A stretch of 31,301 nt of DNA from an uncultured Lachnospiraceae bacterium. GTDB lineage: Bacteria > Bacillota > Clostridia > Lachnospirales > Lachnospiraceae. The DNA is taken from positions 1 through 31,301 of the forward strand of contig CAKRNW010000012.1 of assembly GCA_934371505.1 (NCBI GenBank), written 5' to 3'. Made by a program: the position numbers and the translations under genes. The notes beneath the pieces are model-generated. The model searched no databases. It worked only from the letters and a program-made list of their open reading frames with translations, and was not told the DNA's origin. Positions 1 through 7,343 of the stretch are shown one piece after another (within the stretch, counting starts at the first letter, position 1; every line of letters begins with the position of its first letter).

Positions 1-2
1 AA

Positions 3-1082
3 ATGAAAAATAAAAATATTTTAAATAGAAGAAAACAAATCCTGGCACTGATTCTGGCAGCAGGAATGCTGTTATCAACAGAACCGGTACAGGCACAGGA
101 AGCAGGAAGCAGCTCTGCCATCACCGCAGCCACGGAAGATACCAATGGGGATAACTCCACTGCCGGTGTGGCAAGTTTTTTGAAAGCACAAAATAAAACT
201 ACAGAGGAATACATTGCGGCAGCCAAAGACTTAAACAGCGGTTATGGCTACAATGTACTGGGCATTGCCAACACCACAGACAATAACTTAAACATCCGGG
301 AAAACCCTTCCACCGATGGCAAACTGGTGGGTAAGCTGCCCCGGTATGCAGCCTGTGAAGTGTTAAAGATCGAGGACGGCTGGGCACATATCACCTCCGG
401 TAAAGTAGAGGGTTATGTAAGTATGGATTACCTTGCTACCGGTGCAGAAGCCAAGAAACTGGCAGTACAGGAACTGACTCTGACAGCCATTGTTACCTGC
501 GATGCATTGCGGGTGCGGGAAGAGCCTAGTACGGACGCACCGGTTATTACCCAGATTCCCAACGGCGAACAGCTGGAAGTCGCAGAGGTGGAGGGAGAAT
601 GGGTCCGCGTCTATCTGGACGATGAAGAGGTCTATGTGTCAGCAGAGTATGTGAAGGTGGAAGAAAAGCTAAATGAAGCCATCACCATGACAGAACTTTT
701 ATACGGACAGGGTGTATCGGATGTCCGGGTGGATCTGGTACAGTATGCGAAACAGTTTCTGGGCAATCCCTATGTCTGGGGCGGAACCAGCCTCACGAAG
801 GGGGCAGACTGCTCCGGCTTTGTGTTAAGCATCTTCAAGAAATACGGCTATAACCTGCCTCATTCTTCCGTTTCCCAGGGAAATTCCGGCAGAAAGATCA
901 GCATGAGTGAACTGAAACCTGGTGATCTGATATTTTATGGAAAAAACGGATCCATCAACCATGTGGCTATTTACATTGGAAACGGACAGGTGATCCATGC
1001 CAGCTCCCCCAAGACAGGAATCAAGATTTCCAGCTATAATTACCGTACACCTATCAAAGCCGTGCAGATCATCAATGATTAA
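3..1082 (+). CDS. Secreted SH3-SH3-NlpC/P60 peptidoglycan hydrolase
   Basis: Predicted exported endopeptidase that cuts peptide stems of peptidoglycan outside the cell. The N-terminus (KNKNILNRRKQ, then a hydrophobic stretch at about residues 12-24 and an AQA-like cleavage site near 30-32) looks like a Sec signal peptide. Two bacterial SH3 repeats follow, at about 83-147 (NIRENPSTDGKLVG) and 158-221 (LRVREEPSTDAP), and these normally bind the wall. The C-terminal NlpC/P60 domain (about 241-357) shows the catalytic Cys270 in GADCSGF, His320 in NHVAIYIG and a third polar residue, His332, in VIHAS. The 359-residue length is usual for this architecture. The ATG lies 2 nt from the window edge, so its ribosome binding site cannot be seen and a slightly longer N-terminus is possible. 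The exact substrate bond is not deducible. Confidence 0.93.
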   Translation: MKNKNILNRRKQILALILAAGMLLSTEPVQAQEAGSSSAITAATEDTNGDNSTAGVASFLKAQNKTTEEYIAAAKDLNSGYGYNVLGIANTTDNNLNIRENPSTDGKLVGKLPRYAACEVLKIEDGWAHITSGKVEGYVSMDYLATGAEAKKLAVQELTLTAIVTCDALRVREEPSTDAPVITQIPNGEQLEVAEVEGEWVRVYLDDEEVYVSAEYVKVEEKLNEAITMTELLYGQGVSDVRVDLVQYAKQFLGNPYVWGGTSLTKGADCSGFVLSIFKKYGYNLPHSSVSQGNSGRKISMSELKPGDLIFYGKNGSINHVAIYIGNGQVIHASSPKTGIKISSYNYRTPIKAVQIIND

Positions 1083-1160
1083 GATAACGATTCAGAGCCA
1101 TGCAAATTTGCTTTCTGCGAATGGAGTGCGGTATAGTTACTGATTAAGTAAAATTCAGGG

Positions 1161-1189
1161 TTTACATGAATCCCAGGATATGTTATATT
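1161..1189 (+). promoter_or_regulatory. Sigma-A promoter of rpsO-pnp
   Basis: TTTACA at 1161-1166 and TATATT at 1184-1189 are separated by 17 bp, close to the vegetative consensus. Transcription would start near 1196 and give an rpsO leader of about 90 nt. The sites lie in the 205-bp gap after the hydrolase gene, where no other promoter candidate is as good. Identified by eye only. Confidence 0.6.
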
Positions 1190-1210
1190 GTTCAAGTATG
1201 GTTACAAATG

Positions 1211-1257
1211 CCGATACCCAGTGAATGGACAACTCCAACCTTTTGCCTGGTATCCGG
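1211..1257 (+). promoter_or_regulatory. rpsO leader hairpin, possible S15 autoregulatory site
   Basis: CCGATACCCAG (1211-1221) can pair with CTGGTATCCGG (1247-1257), with one bulged C on each side, enclosing a loop of about 25 nt. It lies in the 5' leader, 30 bp before the rpsO start. Ribosomal protein S15 is known to repress its own mRNA in several bacterial groups through unrelated leader structures, so this is a reasonable candidate. The function is inferred from position and pairing alone. Confidence 0.4.
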
Positions 1258-1287
1258 TGCAAATTAAATTTACAGGAGGAAATAAAA

Positions 1288-1554
1288 ATGATTTCTAAGG
1301 AAAAGAAAACAGCAATCATCAAAGAGTATGCAAGAACGGAGGGAGATACCGGTTCACCGGAAGTACAGGTAGCTGTACTGACAGCCAGAATCCAGGAGCT
1401 CACCGAGCATATGAAACAGAACCCCAAGGATCATCATTCCCAGAGAGGTCTGTTAATGATGGTAGGTCAGAGACGCGGCTTACTTGCTTATCTGAAGAAG
1501 ACAGATATCGAGAGATATCGTGCGCTGATCGAAAAATTAGGTTTAAGAAAGTAG
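1288..1554 (+). CDS. rpsO: 30S ribosomal protein S15
   Basis: Primary 16S rRNA-binding protein of the small subunit; it binds the central domain and nucleates platform assembly. The 88-residue product has the standard S15 length and signature regions: EYARTEGDTGSPEVQVAVL near the N-terminus, then HxxDHHSQRGLL-type sequence (KDHHSQRGLLMMVGQRR), and ends in EKLGLRK. The start is ATG 1288, with AGGAGG at 1274-1279 spaced 8 bp. An in-frame upstream start at 1225 is rejected because it would translate through the leader hairpin and has no family similarity. rpsO is followed by pnp, the same pairing as in Escherichia coli and B. subtilis, with an attenuator-like hairpin between them. Confidence 0.98.
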   Translation: MISKEKKTAIIKEYARTEGDTGSPEVQVAVLTARIQELTEHMKQNPKDHHSQRGLLMMVGQRRGLLAYLKKTDIERYRALIEKLGLRK

Positions 1555-1561
1555 GAAAAAG

Positions 1562-1600
1562 AAAGGGCGGTACGGAGTCCGGTGGACTCCCCGCCTTTTT
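1562..1600 (+). terminator. Attenuator-like hairpin between rpsO and pnp
   Basis: GGCGG (1566-1570) pairs with CCGCC (1591-1595), and the inner stem GGAGTCC (1574-1580) pairs with GGACTCC (1584-1590) around a 3-nt GGT loop, with a TAC bulge. A run of five T follows, at 1596-1600. It has the form of an intrinsic terminator yet sits only 23 bp before the pnp start, so it probably acts as a partial terminator, a processing site, or both. In E. coli this intergenic region carries an RNase III hairpin used in PNPase autoregulation; whether that holds here is inference. Confidence 0.75.
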
Positions 1601-1623
1601 GTGCGTGGAAAGAGGTAGAACGA

Positions 1624-3714
1624 ATGTATAAGAGTTACACAATGGAGTTAGCCGGTCGTACTCTGCGGGTAGACATCAACAGAGTCGGCAAACAGGCAAA
1701 CGGCTGTGCATTCATGCAGTATGGTGACACCACCGTTCTGTGTACAGCAACCGCATCTGAGAAACCCAGAGATGGAATTGATTTCTTTCCTCTGAGTGTG
1801 GAGTACGAAGAAAAATTATACGCAGTAGGCAAGATCCCCGGAGGATTTAACAAAAGAGAAGGCAAGGCAAGTGAAAACGCAGTTCTGACCAGCCGTGTTA
1901 TCGACCGCCCCATGCGTCCTTTATTCCCCAAGGATTACCGTAATGATGTAACCCTGGATTGTATGGTAATGGCAGTAGATCCGGAGTGCCGTCCTGAACT
2001 GGTTGGCATGCTGGGCGCTTCCATTGCAACCTGTATTTCTGATATCCCCTTCGATGGACCCTGTGCCATGACTCAGGTGGGCATGAACGATGGCGAATTC
2101 ATCATCAATCCTTCCCAGGAGCAGTGGGTCAAAGGCGATCTGAAGCTGACCGTGGCATCTACTGCCGAGAAAGTGATCATGATCGAGGCCGGTGCCAACG
2201 AGATCCCGGAAACAAAGATGATCGAGGCTATTTATAAGGCTCACGATGTGAACCAGACAGTCATCGCATTTATCAATCAGATCGTAGCTGAATGCGGTAA
2301 ACCCAAGCATGAGTATGTAAGCTGTGCTGTTCCCCAGGAGCTGTTTGACGAGATGAAGAAGATCGTTACCCCTGACGAGATGGAGAATGCGGTATTTACC
2401 GATGAGAAACAGGTTCGTGAGGAGAATATCCGTCAGATCACGGCCAAGTTTGAAGAGGCATTTAAAGACAATGAGGAATGGCTTGCAGTACTTCCGGATG
2501 CTGTCTACCAGTATCAGAAGAAGACGGTTCGTAAGATGATCTTAAAAGACCATAAACGGCCGGATGGTCGTGCCATCGACCAGATCCGTCCTCTGGCTGC
2601 TGAAGTAGATATCATCCCCCGTGTACACGGTTCTGCAATGTTCACCCGTGGACAGACACAGATCTGTAACGTTTGTACCCTGGCACCCCTGTCAGAAGTA
2701 CAGAAAGTTGACGGACTTGATGAGAATGTAACCACCAAGCGCTATATGCATCACTATAATTTCCCTGCATATTCTGTAGGTGAGACAAAGGTAAGCCGTG
2801 GTCCCGGACGCCGTGAGATCGGTCACGGAGCATTGGCTGAGCGTGCATTATTGCCGGTACTGCCCAGTGAGGACGAATTCCCTTACGCAATCCGTGCCGT
2901 ATCCGAGACCTTTGAGTCCAACGGATCCACTTCCATGGCATCTACCTGTGCATCCTGCATGTCCTTGATGGCAGCTGGTGTTCCTATCAAAAAGATGGTA
3001 GCAGGTATTTCCTGCGGTCTGGTTACCGGTGATACCGATGATGACTATCTGGTATTGACCGACATTCAGGGTCTGGAAGATTTCTTCGGAGATATGGACT
3101 TTAAGGTAACCGGTACTACCGATGGTATTACCGCAATCCAAATGGATATTAAGATCCATGGTCTGACCCGTCCTATCGTAGAAGAGGCAATTTCCAGAGC
3201 AAGACAGGCACGTTTCTTCATCATGGATACCTGTATGAAGCCTGCAATTGCTGCACCTCGTAAAGAGGTTGGACCTTATGCACCGAAGATTATTTCCATC
3301 AACATTGATCCGGAGAAGATCGGCGATGTGGTTGGTCAGAGAGGAAAGACCATCAATGAGATCATTGCCCGTACCGGTGTGAAGATTGATATCACTGATG
3401 ATGGTAAGGTTTCCGTATGTGGCACGGATGCCGCTATGATGGATAAAGCAGTAGATTACATCAAGACCATTGTAACGGACTTCGCAGAAGGTCAGGTCTT
3501 GAAGGGAACTGTTGTAAGCATTAAAGAGTTTGGCGCGTTTGTTGAGTTTGCACCTGGTAAGGAAGGTATGGTACATATCTCCAAGATTGCCAAGGAGCGT
3601 ATCGAGCACGTGGAAGATGTCCTGACACTGGGCGACAAAGTAACTGTTGTATGCTTAGGCAAGGATAAGATGGGTCGTATGAGCTTCTCCATGAAGGATG
3701 TTGCTCAGGTTTAA
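1624..3714 (+). CDS. pnp: Polyribonucleotide nucleotidyltransferase (PNPase)
   Basis: Phosphorolytic 3'-5' exoribonuclease for mRNA decay and RNA quality control, working as a trimer in the cytoplasm. The 696-residue product has the usual length and order: RNase PH domain 1 (with FNKREGKAS and RVIDRPMRPLF), a helical linker, RNase PH domain 2 (GTTDGITAIQMDIK holds the two aspartates and lysine of the active site), a KH domain (VVGQRGKTINEI with its GxxG loop) and a C-terminal S1 domain (GTVVSIKEFGAFVEF). The ATG at 1624 has AGAGGT at 1611-1616, spaced 7 bp. An in-frame start at 1582 falls inside the preceding hairpin and is rejected. Expression probably depends on the rpsO promoter, modulated by that hairpin. 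Confidence 0.98.
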   Translation: MYKSYTMELAGRTLRVDINRVGKQANGCAFMQYGDTTVLCTATASEKPRDGIDFFPLSVEYEEKLYAVGKIPGGFNKREGKASENAVLTSRVIDRPMRPLFPKDYRNDVTLDCMVMAVDPECRPELVGMLGASIATCISDIPFDGPCAMTQVGMNDGEFIINPSQEQWVKGDLKLTVASTAEKVIMIEAGANEIPETKMIEAIYKAHDVNQTVIAFINQIVAECGKPKHEYVSCAVPQELFDEMKKIVTPDEMENAVFTDEKQVREENIRQITAKFEEAFKDNEEWLAVLPDAVYQYQKKTVRKMILKDHKRPDGRAIDQIRPLAAEVDIIPRVHGSAMFTRGQTQICNVCTLAPLSEVQKVDGLDENVTTKRYMHHYNFPAYSVGETKVSRGPGRREIGHGALAERALLPVLPSEDEFPYAIRAVSETFESNGSTSMASTCASCMSLMAAGVPIKKMVAGISCGLVTGDTDDDYLVLTDIQGLEDFFGDMDFKVTGTTDGITAIQMDIKIHGLTRPIVEEAISRARQARFFIMDTCMKPAIAAPRKEVGPYAPKIISINIDPEKIGDVVGQRGKTINEIIARTGVKIDITDDGKVSVCGTDAAMMDKAVDYIKTIVTDFAEGQVLKGTVVSIKEFGAFVEFAPGKEGMVHISKIAKERIEHVEDVLTLGDKVTVVCLGKDKMGRMSFSMKDVAQV

Positions 3715-3735
3715 TCCCAGTAATTTATGGATAGT

Positions 3736-3782
3736 AAAAAACACAACAATAAGACGAGAGGTATCTTGGTGTTGTGCTTTTT
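3736..3782 (+). terminator. Intrinsic terminator after pnp
   Basis: CACAACA (3742-3748) pairs with TGTTGTG (3770-3776), and the inner AAGA (3751-3754) pairs with TCTT (3764-3767). An A-run precedes it and a five-T run (3778-3782) follows, so it could act in both directions. It begins 21 bp after the pnp stop. It also argues against an ATG at 3727 as the start of the next gene. Confidence 0.75.
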
Positions 3783-3828
3783 CTATGGTAAATACCTACT
3801 ATTGCAGACAAATGAGGGAGGACATAAC

Positions 3829-4977
3829 GTGTTACAGGCACTAAAGAAAAAATCGCTGAAAAGCGTACTATTTACCATTATCATTCTGGTGGCGATTCTG
3901 GTAGCGGGAATCGTGACTCTGGGTCACAGCTATTTACTCTGGATTCAGGGACCTACCTACTTTGAGCCCCTGGATGATAACGATATCTCCAATCTGGAGG
4001 GCAGTTACTTATCCGCAGATGTGGATACCCTGGTTGACTACTATGCAGAAAACGTTCAGAGCGAGTCCGGCAAACCGGATAAAACCACATCCAGAGAGTA
4101 TCTGATGCCCATCAACACCGAGGACATGACCGTTTATATCGGTCTGGAAGTTCCCAGCGGTTCCATTACCATGGCAGATGCTGTAGTGGAAGATACCATG
4201 GACATGCTTTCTGACGAGGATGGAAGTTACCAGTGGAGCGGTGCTTATGTATCCGTTTCCGGTACCGTGCGCAGAATGGATGAGGAAACTGAGCAGCTTT
4301 ACCGTAATTACATCTACCAGTTAGGTGCAGATGATGACCAGATTGGTATGGAGGACGGATGTCAGTTCCTGCCTTTAGTTTTGGTGGATGGCGGAATCGG
4401 CAAAACCAATTCCCAGGGGTTAATCGTCGCAGCAATCGTTGGTGCAGTCATTCTGGTAATGTTAATCAGAATTCTGGTACTGGCACTGGGCGGCGGCTAT
4501 CAGAAACAGATTCGCAATTATATTGCAGCAACCCCAAATCCTGCAGCTACCGAGCAGCAGTTAGACCGTTTCTTTGAGGCAACAGAAAAAGACGGAAATG
4601 TCCGCATGAATCCGGACTGGTTACTGTATGTCAAAGGAGTAGACTCCTGGGTACTGGCAGGAAATGATGTGGTATGGGCATACCAGTATACCCTGACCCG
4701 CAAACAGTATGGCATTATCACTGTAGGAAAAGAGCATGCGGTGAAAGTGTTCAGCGCCAGTGAGAACGAGAAGAACCACTGTCATTCCATCAGCGTGAAG
4801 AACGAGGATGCGGCACAGCAGCTCTTAGCCAAGTTACAGAATATGTACCCGGATGCAGTGATTGGCTACTCCGAGGAAATCGAGCGTCAGTACAATGCTG
4901 ACCCCGCTGGTTTCCATCAGGCAGTGAGTGATGCCCGTCACCAGAATGTGGCAGAGACAGAGTCTGACCTGGTATAA
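3829..4977 (+). CDS. Two-helix membrane protein, function unknown
   Basis: I do not recognise a named family with confidence. From the GTG at 3829 the product has 382 residues: a basic N-terminus (LQALKKKSLKSV), a first membrane helix at about residues 13-33, an acidic loop of about 165 residues that is probably outside the cell (PTYFEPLDDNDISNLEG onward, with repeated V/I-x-V segments), a second helix at about 198-222 (AAIVGAVILVMLIRILVLAL) and a C-terminal domain of about 160 residues predicted to be cytoplasmic. The start is chosen because AGGGAGG at 3815-3821 is spaced 7 bp from it and the longer reading frame runs through the pnp terminator. It is flanked by terminators on both sides, so it is likely a single-gene unit. 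No catalytic motif was seen. Confidence 0.85.
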   Translation: MLQALKKKSLKSVLFTIIILVAILVAGIVTLGHSYLLWIQGPTYFEPLDDNDISNLEGSYLSADVDTLVDYYAENVQSESGKPDKTTSREYLMPINTEDMTVYIGLEVPSGSITMADAVVEDTMDMLSDEDGSYQWSGAYVSVSGTVRRMDEETEQLYRNYIYQLGADDDQIGMEDGCQFLPLVLVDGGIGKTNSQGLIVAAIVGAVILVMLIRILVLALGGGYQKQIRNYIAATPNPAATEQQLDRFFEATEKDGNVRMNPDWLLYVKGVDSWVLAGNDVVWAYQYTLTRKQYGIITVGKEHAVKVFSASENEKNHCHSISVKNEDAAQQLLAKLQNMYPDAVIGYSEEIERQYNADPAGFHQAVSDARHQNVAETESDLV

Positions 4978-5002
4978 TACAACAGAATAACGAATAACAG
5001 AC

Positions 5003-5040
5003 CCCGGCAATATCTTTTTACAGATATTGCCGGGTTTTTT
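5003..5040 (+). terminator. Intrinsic terminator after the membrane-protein gene
   Basis: A perfect 12-bp stem, CCCGGCAATATC (5003-5014) and GATATTGCCGGG (5023-5034), with an 8-nt loop and six T at 5035-5040. It begins 25 bp after the stop at 4977. A textbook rho-independent terminator, separating this gene from the spoIIIA operon. Confidence 0.92.
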
Positions 5041-5041
5041 G

Positions 5042-5163
5042 TATATATAGGAAATTCTTTCCTATGTATACAAAACGCTCCGCGGGGATGCGCAGCTCGC
5101 GAAGAAGTAGTTTATGCTGCGCATACCGCTCGCGCGCGCAAAGAGTCGGCAAGCGCCTCTTTG
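5042..5163. repeat. Three-hairpin GC-rich intergenic element
   Basis: Three consecutive inverted repeats fill the gap before spoIIIAA. First, ATAGGAAA (5047-5054) and TTTCCTAT (5058-5065) around TTC, extending outward to 13 bp with one T/G mismatch. Second, GCGG plus ATGCGCAGC (5082-5085, 5088-5096) with GCTGCGCAT plus CCGC (5116-5124, 5126-5129). Third, CAAAGAG (5139-5145) with CTCTTTG (5157-5163). The segment 5075-5140 is much richer in GC and CGCG than its surroundings. It codes for nothing I can see. The form resembles dispersed intergenic repeats; whether it recurs in the genome cannot be told from this window. Confidence 0.6.
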
Positions 5164-5174
5164 ATTATTACAAG

Positions 5175-5202
5175 TCATAATTTGGACAACGTCTCATATA
5201 TT
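5175..5202 (+). promoter_or_regulatory. Candidate sigma-E promoter of the spoIIIA operon
   Basis: TCATAAT (5175-5181) and CATATATT (5195-5202), 13 bp apart, resemble the sigma-E elements KMATATT and CATACAMT with one and two mismatches. The site lies 35 bp before the spoIIIAA start and after the structured element. spoIIIA is sigma-E dependent in B. subtilis, which supports the call, but the match is imperfect and by eye only. Confidence 0.4.
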
Positions 5203-5236
5203 AGAGTAAACAAAAACGAGGAGTGTGGATTGTGGG

Positions 5237-6172
5237 ATGGAAAAGGTGGTTTTGGAGGAAATTTTATCCATTTTTCCGGGGGAGCAGCGAGAGTTCTGGA
5301 CAGGGACGCTGAATCAGACCCGGCAGTTACAGGAAATCCGGATCCGGGTGGGGTGTCCGGTACAGCTGCTCACCGATAGTGAGGAATCTTTTTGTACGGG
5401 AAGTGAGGAATGGACGACCCAGGAGGCGTTACAGAAAATCTTACAGCATGTGTGCCACTACTCCCTGTATGCCTACGAGGAGGAACTGCGCCAGGGCTAT
5501 GTCACCATTCCCGGTGGGCACCGGATTGGCATGGCGGGGCAGGTGATTCTCCGGCAGGATGGCACCATGGGCGGCTTTAAAAAAGTGCAGTATTTCAATA
5601 TCCGTATTGCCAGAGAGAAGAAGGGGGTGGCACGAAAACTTCTTCCTTACATATACAAAGAGGGAAAGCCCTTGAATGTTCTCCTGGTATCGCCCCCGGC
5701 GGCAGGAAAAACCACCATGCTCCGGGATTTGGTACGACTGATTTCTGACGGAACCAGCTATGGGAGCGGGCAAAAGGTGGGAGTGGTGGATGAACGCTCC
5801 GAGCTTGCCGGATGCTACCTGGGAATTCCCCAGAATGATGTGGGGAGACGCACGGATGTGCTGGATGGCTGTCCCAAGGCGGAGGGAATGATGTTACTGG
5901 TTCGCAGCATGTCACCCCAGTTGTTGGCAGTGGATGAGATTGGGACAAGGTCTGACGCGGAGGCACTCCATGCCGCCTTTGCCACTGGGTGCAAAGTGTT
6001 TTCCACCATCCACGGAGAGACGGTAGAGGATGTGAAACGGAAACTTTTTCTGAGAGACATTTTGAAAGAGCAGTGGTTTGACCGGTTTATTTTTCTGGAA
6101 CGGAAGGAAACAGGCTTTGGCATCAGGGAGATACTGGATGGCACCTTTGCACCGGTGGAGGCAGGAACATGA
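5237..6172 (+). CDS. spoIIIAA: Stage III sporulation protein AA, ATPase
   Basis: Mother-cell ATPase of the SpoIIIA-SpoIIQ complex, related to type II/IV secretion ATPases and thought to power the channel that sustains the engulfed forespore. The 311-residue product has the family N-terminus (LQEIRIRVGCPVQLLT), a beta-rich middle (GYVTIPGGHRIGMAGQV), a Walker A loop SPPAAGKTT, and a Walker B-like segment LLAVDEIGT followed by STIHGETVEDV. The first Walker A position is Ser rather than the usual Gly or Ala. I choose ATG 5237 over GTG 5225 because GAGGAG at 5218-5223 lies only 1 nt from that GTG; its spacing to the ATG is 13 nt, a little long. First gene of an eight-gene operon; the stop overlaps the next start. 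Confidence 0.95.
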   Translation: MEKVVLEEILSIFPGEQREFWTGTLNQTRQLQEIRIRVGCPVQLLTDSEESFCTGSEEWTTQEALQKILQHVCHYSLYAYEEELRQGYVTIPGGHRIGMAGQVILRQDGTMGGFKKVQYFNIRIAREKKGVARKLLPYIYKEGKPLNVLLVSPPAAGKTTMLRDLVRLISDGTSYGSGQKVGVVDERSELAGCYLGIPQNDVGRRTDVLDGCPKAEGMMLLVRSMSPQLLAVDEIGTRSDAEALHAAFATGCKVFSTIHGETVEDVKRKLFLRDILKEQWFDRFIFLERKETGFGIREILDGTFAPVEAGT

Positions 6173-6699
6173 TGGCACTGGTGTTACGCCTGTCTGGGGG
6201 AGCCCTGCTCCTTCTGGGCAGTCTGGGAACCGGGTGGACGCTGGCGGTTACCGGGCGGAAAAAACTTGCCAATATGCAGGAAATTCTTTATGTGCTCACC
6301 AGGATGAGTGGGGAAATCGGCTTTGGGCGCTTTACACTGCCCCAGGTGTGCTGGCAGTGTGGAGAGACAGGCAGAGATGCTTTTTCTAAAGGCTTATGCC
6401 GGGTGACAGAACGGATGGAGGAAAATCTTGGGGAGGATTTTTCCCATATCTGGCAGGAGGAAATGGGCACGGTGCTGAAAAAAGATATTGTGCCGGAATC
6501 CTTTCAACACTGCCTTTTAAAACTGGGACAGCGGATGGAAGTGATGGACACACAGCTTTGCAGGGAACTGCTCCAGGAAACCTGCGGGGAGCTGGAACAG
6601 ATTCTACAGCATTACCGGGAACAGTTGGAGAATCAGAATAGAGTCAGGGTGGGGCTTTCCATGGGAGCGGGCATGACGATTTTGCTGCTCTTATGGTAG
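6169..6699 (+). CDS. spoIIIAB: Stage III sporulation protein AB
   Basis: Membrane component of the SpoIIIA complex, distantly related to the platform protein GspF of type II secretion. The 176-residue product has an N-terminal hydrophobic helix (about 5-25), a helical cytoplasmic domain including LANMQEILYVLTRMSGEIGFG and a GEELGxxxxxxQ-like region (LLQETCGELEQILQHY), and a C-terminal helix ending SMGAGMTILLLLW. The start ATGATG overlaps the spoIIIAA stop by 4 nt (ATGA), a sign of translational coupling. The second ATG, at 6172, is an equally possible start. Length and membrane pattern fit the family. Confidence 0.92.
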   Translation: MMALVLRLSGGALLLLGSLGTGWTLAVTGRKKLANMQEILYVLTRMSGEIGFGRFTLPQVCWQCGETGRDAFSKGLCRVTERMEENLGEDFSHIWQEEMGTVLKKDIVPESFQHCLLKLGQRMEVMDTQLCRELLQETCGELEQILQHYREQLENQNRVRVGLSMGAGMTILLLLW

Positions 6700-6726
6700 G
6701 GAAAAGCCCTGGAGAAACGAGGAAAC

Positions 6727-6921
6727 ATGAGTGTAAGTGTGATTTTTAAAATTGCGGCGGTGGGAATTCTGGTGACCATCTTAAGCCAGGTGCTCAAGCA
6801 CAGCGGAAGGGAAGAACAGGCGTTTCTGGTAAGTCTGGCGGGGCTGATTCTGGTGTTGATGTGGCTGATTCCCTATATTTATGACTTGTTTGTTCTGGTG
6901 CAGAAACTGTTTTCTGTGTGA
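6727..6921 (+). CDS. spoIIIAC: Stage III sporulation protein AC
   Basis: Small integral membrane subunit of the SpoIIIA channel. The 64-residue product consists almost wholly of two membrane helices (about 4-23 and 33-58) joined by HSGREEQAF, exactly the family pattern; the segment GILVTILSQVLKHSGREEQAF is typical. It sits between spoIIIAB and spoIIIAD as in all complete spoIIIA operons. A GAGG ribosome binding site precedes the ATG. No oddities seen. Confidence 0.93.
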   Translation: MSVSVIFKIAAVGILVTILSQVLKHSGREEQAFLVSLAGLILVLMWLIPYIYDLFVLVQKLFSV

Positions 6922-6939
6922 GGAAAAGATAGGAAGAAA

Positions 6940-7326
6940 ATGAATCTGATTGAAATTTGTATCATCAGTGTGATGGGCGTGGGGCTGATTCTGCTCTTAA
7001 AAGGAACGAAACCTGAATTCAGTTACCTGCTTGCCATGGGAATCTGCATCCTGCTTTTCGGGGCGGCGGTGGGTGGCTTTTCCAGAGTGTTAGAGCAGAT
7101 TCAGGGGCTGGCAGCCTATCTGGGAACCAACGGAGAGTATCTAAAAATTCTGGTGAAAATGATTGGGGTGACCTATCTCTGCGAATTCTGTTCCGGCATC
7201 TGTAAAGATGCAGGGCAGAGTGCCATTGCAGGGCAGGTGGAACTCTGGGGAAAGCTGTCCATCATGGCGGCGGGAATTCCCATTATCTATGGGGTGATTA
7301 CCAGCATACAATCCCTCATCTGGTAG
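6940..7326 (+). CDS. spoIIIAD: Stage III sporulation protein AD
   Basis: Integral membrane subunit related to SpoIIIAC and thought to be structural in the mother-cell side of the channel. The 128 residues contain four likely hydrophobic helices (about 5-22, 26-47, a weaker one near 65-85 and one near 105-125). The motif KMIGVTYLCEFCSGICKDAGQ is characteristic of SpoIIIAD. Length matches the family (about 130). The ATG is preceded by AGGAAG. It follows spoIIIAC by 18 bp and precedes spoIIIAE by 17 bp. Confidence 0.93.
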   Translation: MNLIEICIISVMGVGLILLLKGTKPEFSYLLAMGICILLFGAAVGGFSRVLEQIQGLAAYLGTNGEYLKILVKMIGVTYLCEFCSGICKDAGQSAIAGQVELWGKLSIMAAGIPIIYGVITSIQSLIW

Positions 7327-7343
7327 GCGAAAGGAGGAGAAAC

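Noticed and set aside
2848..3609. 253-residue minus-strand frame inside pnp
   Set aside because: Fully antisense to the well-supported PNPase gene; low-complexity His/Cys/Asn-rich sequence typical of a shadow frame.
3727..3828. Upstream ATG start for the membrane-protein gene
   Set aside because: It lies just before the pnp terminator hairpin and has no ribosome binding site, while GTG 3829 has a strong one.
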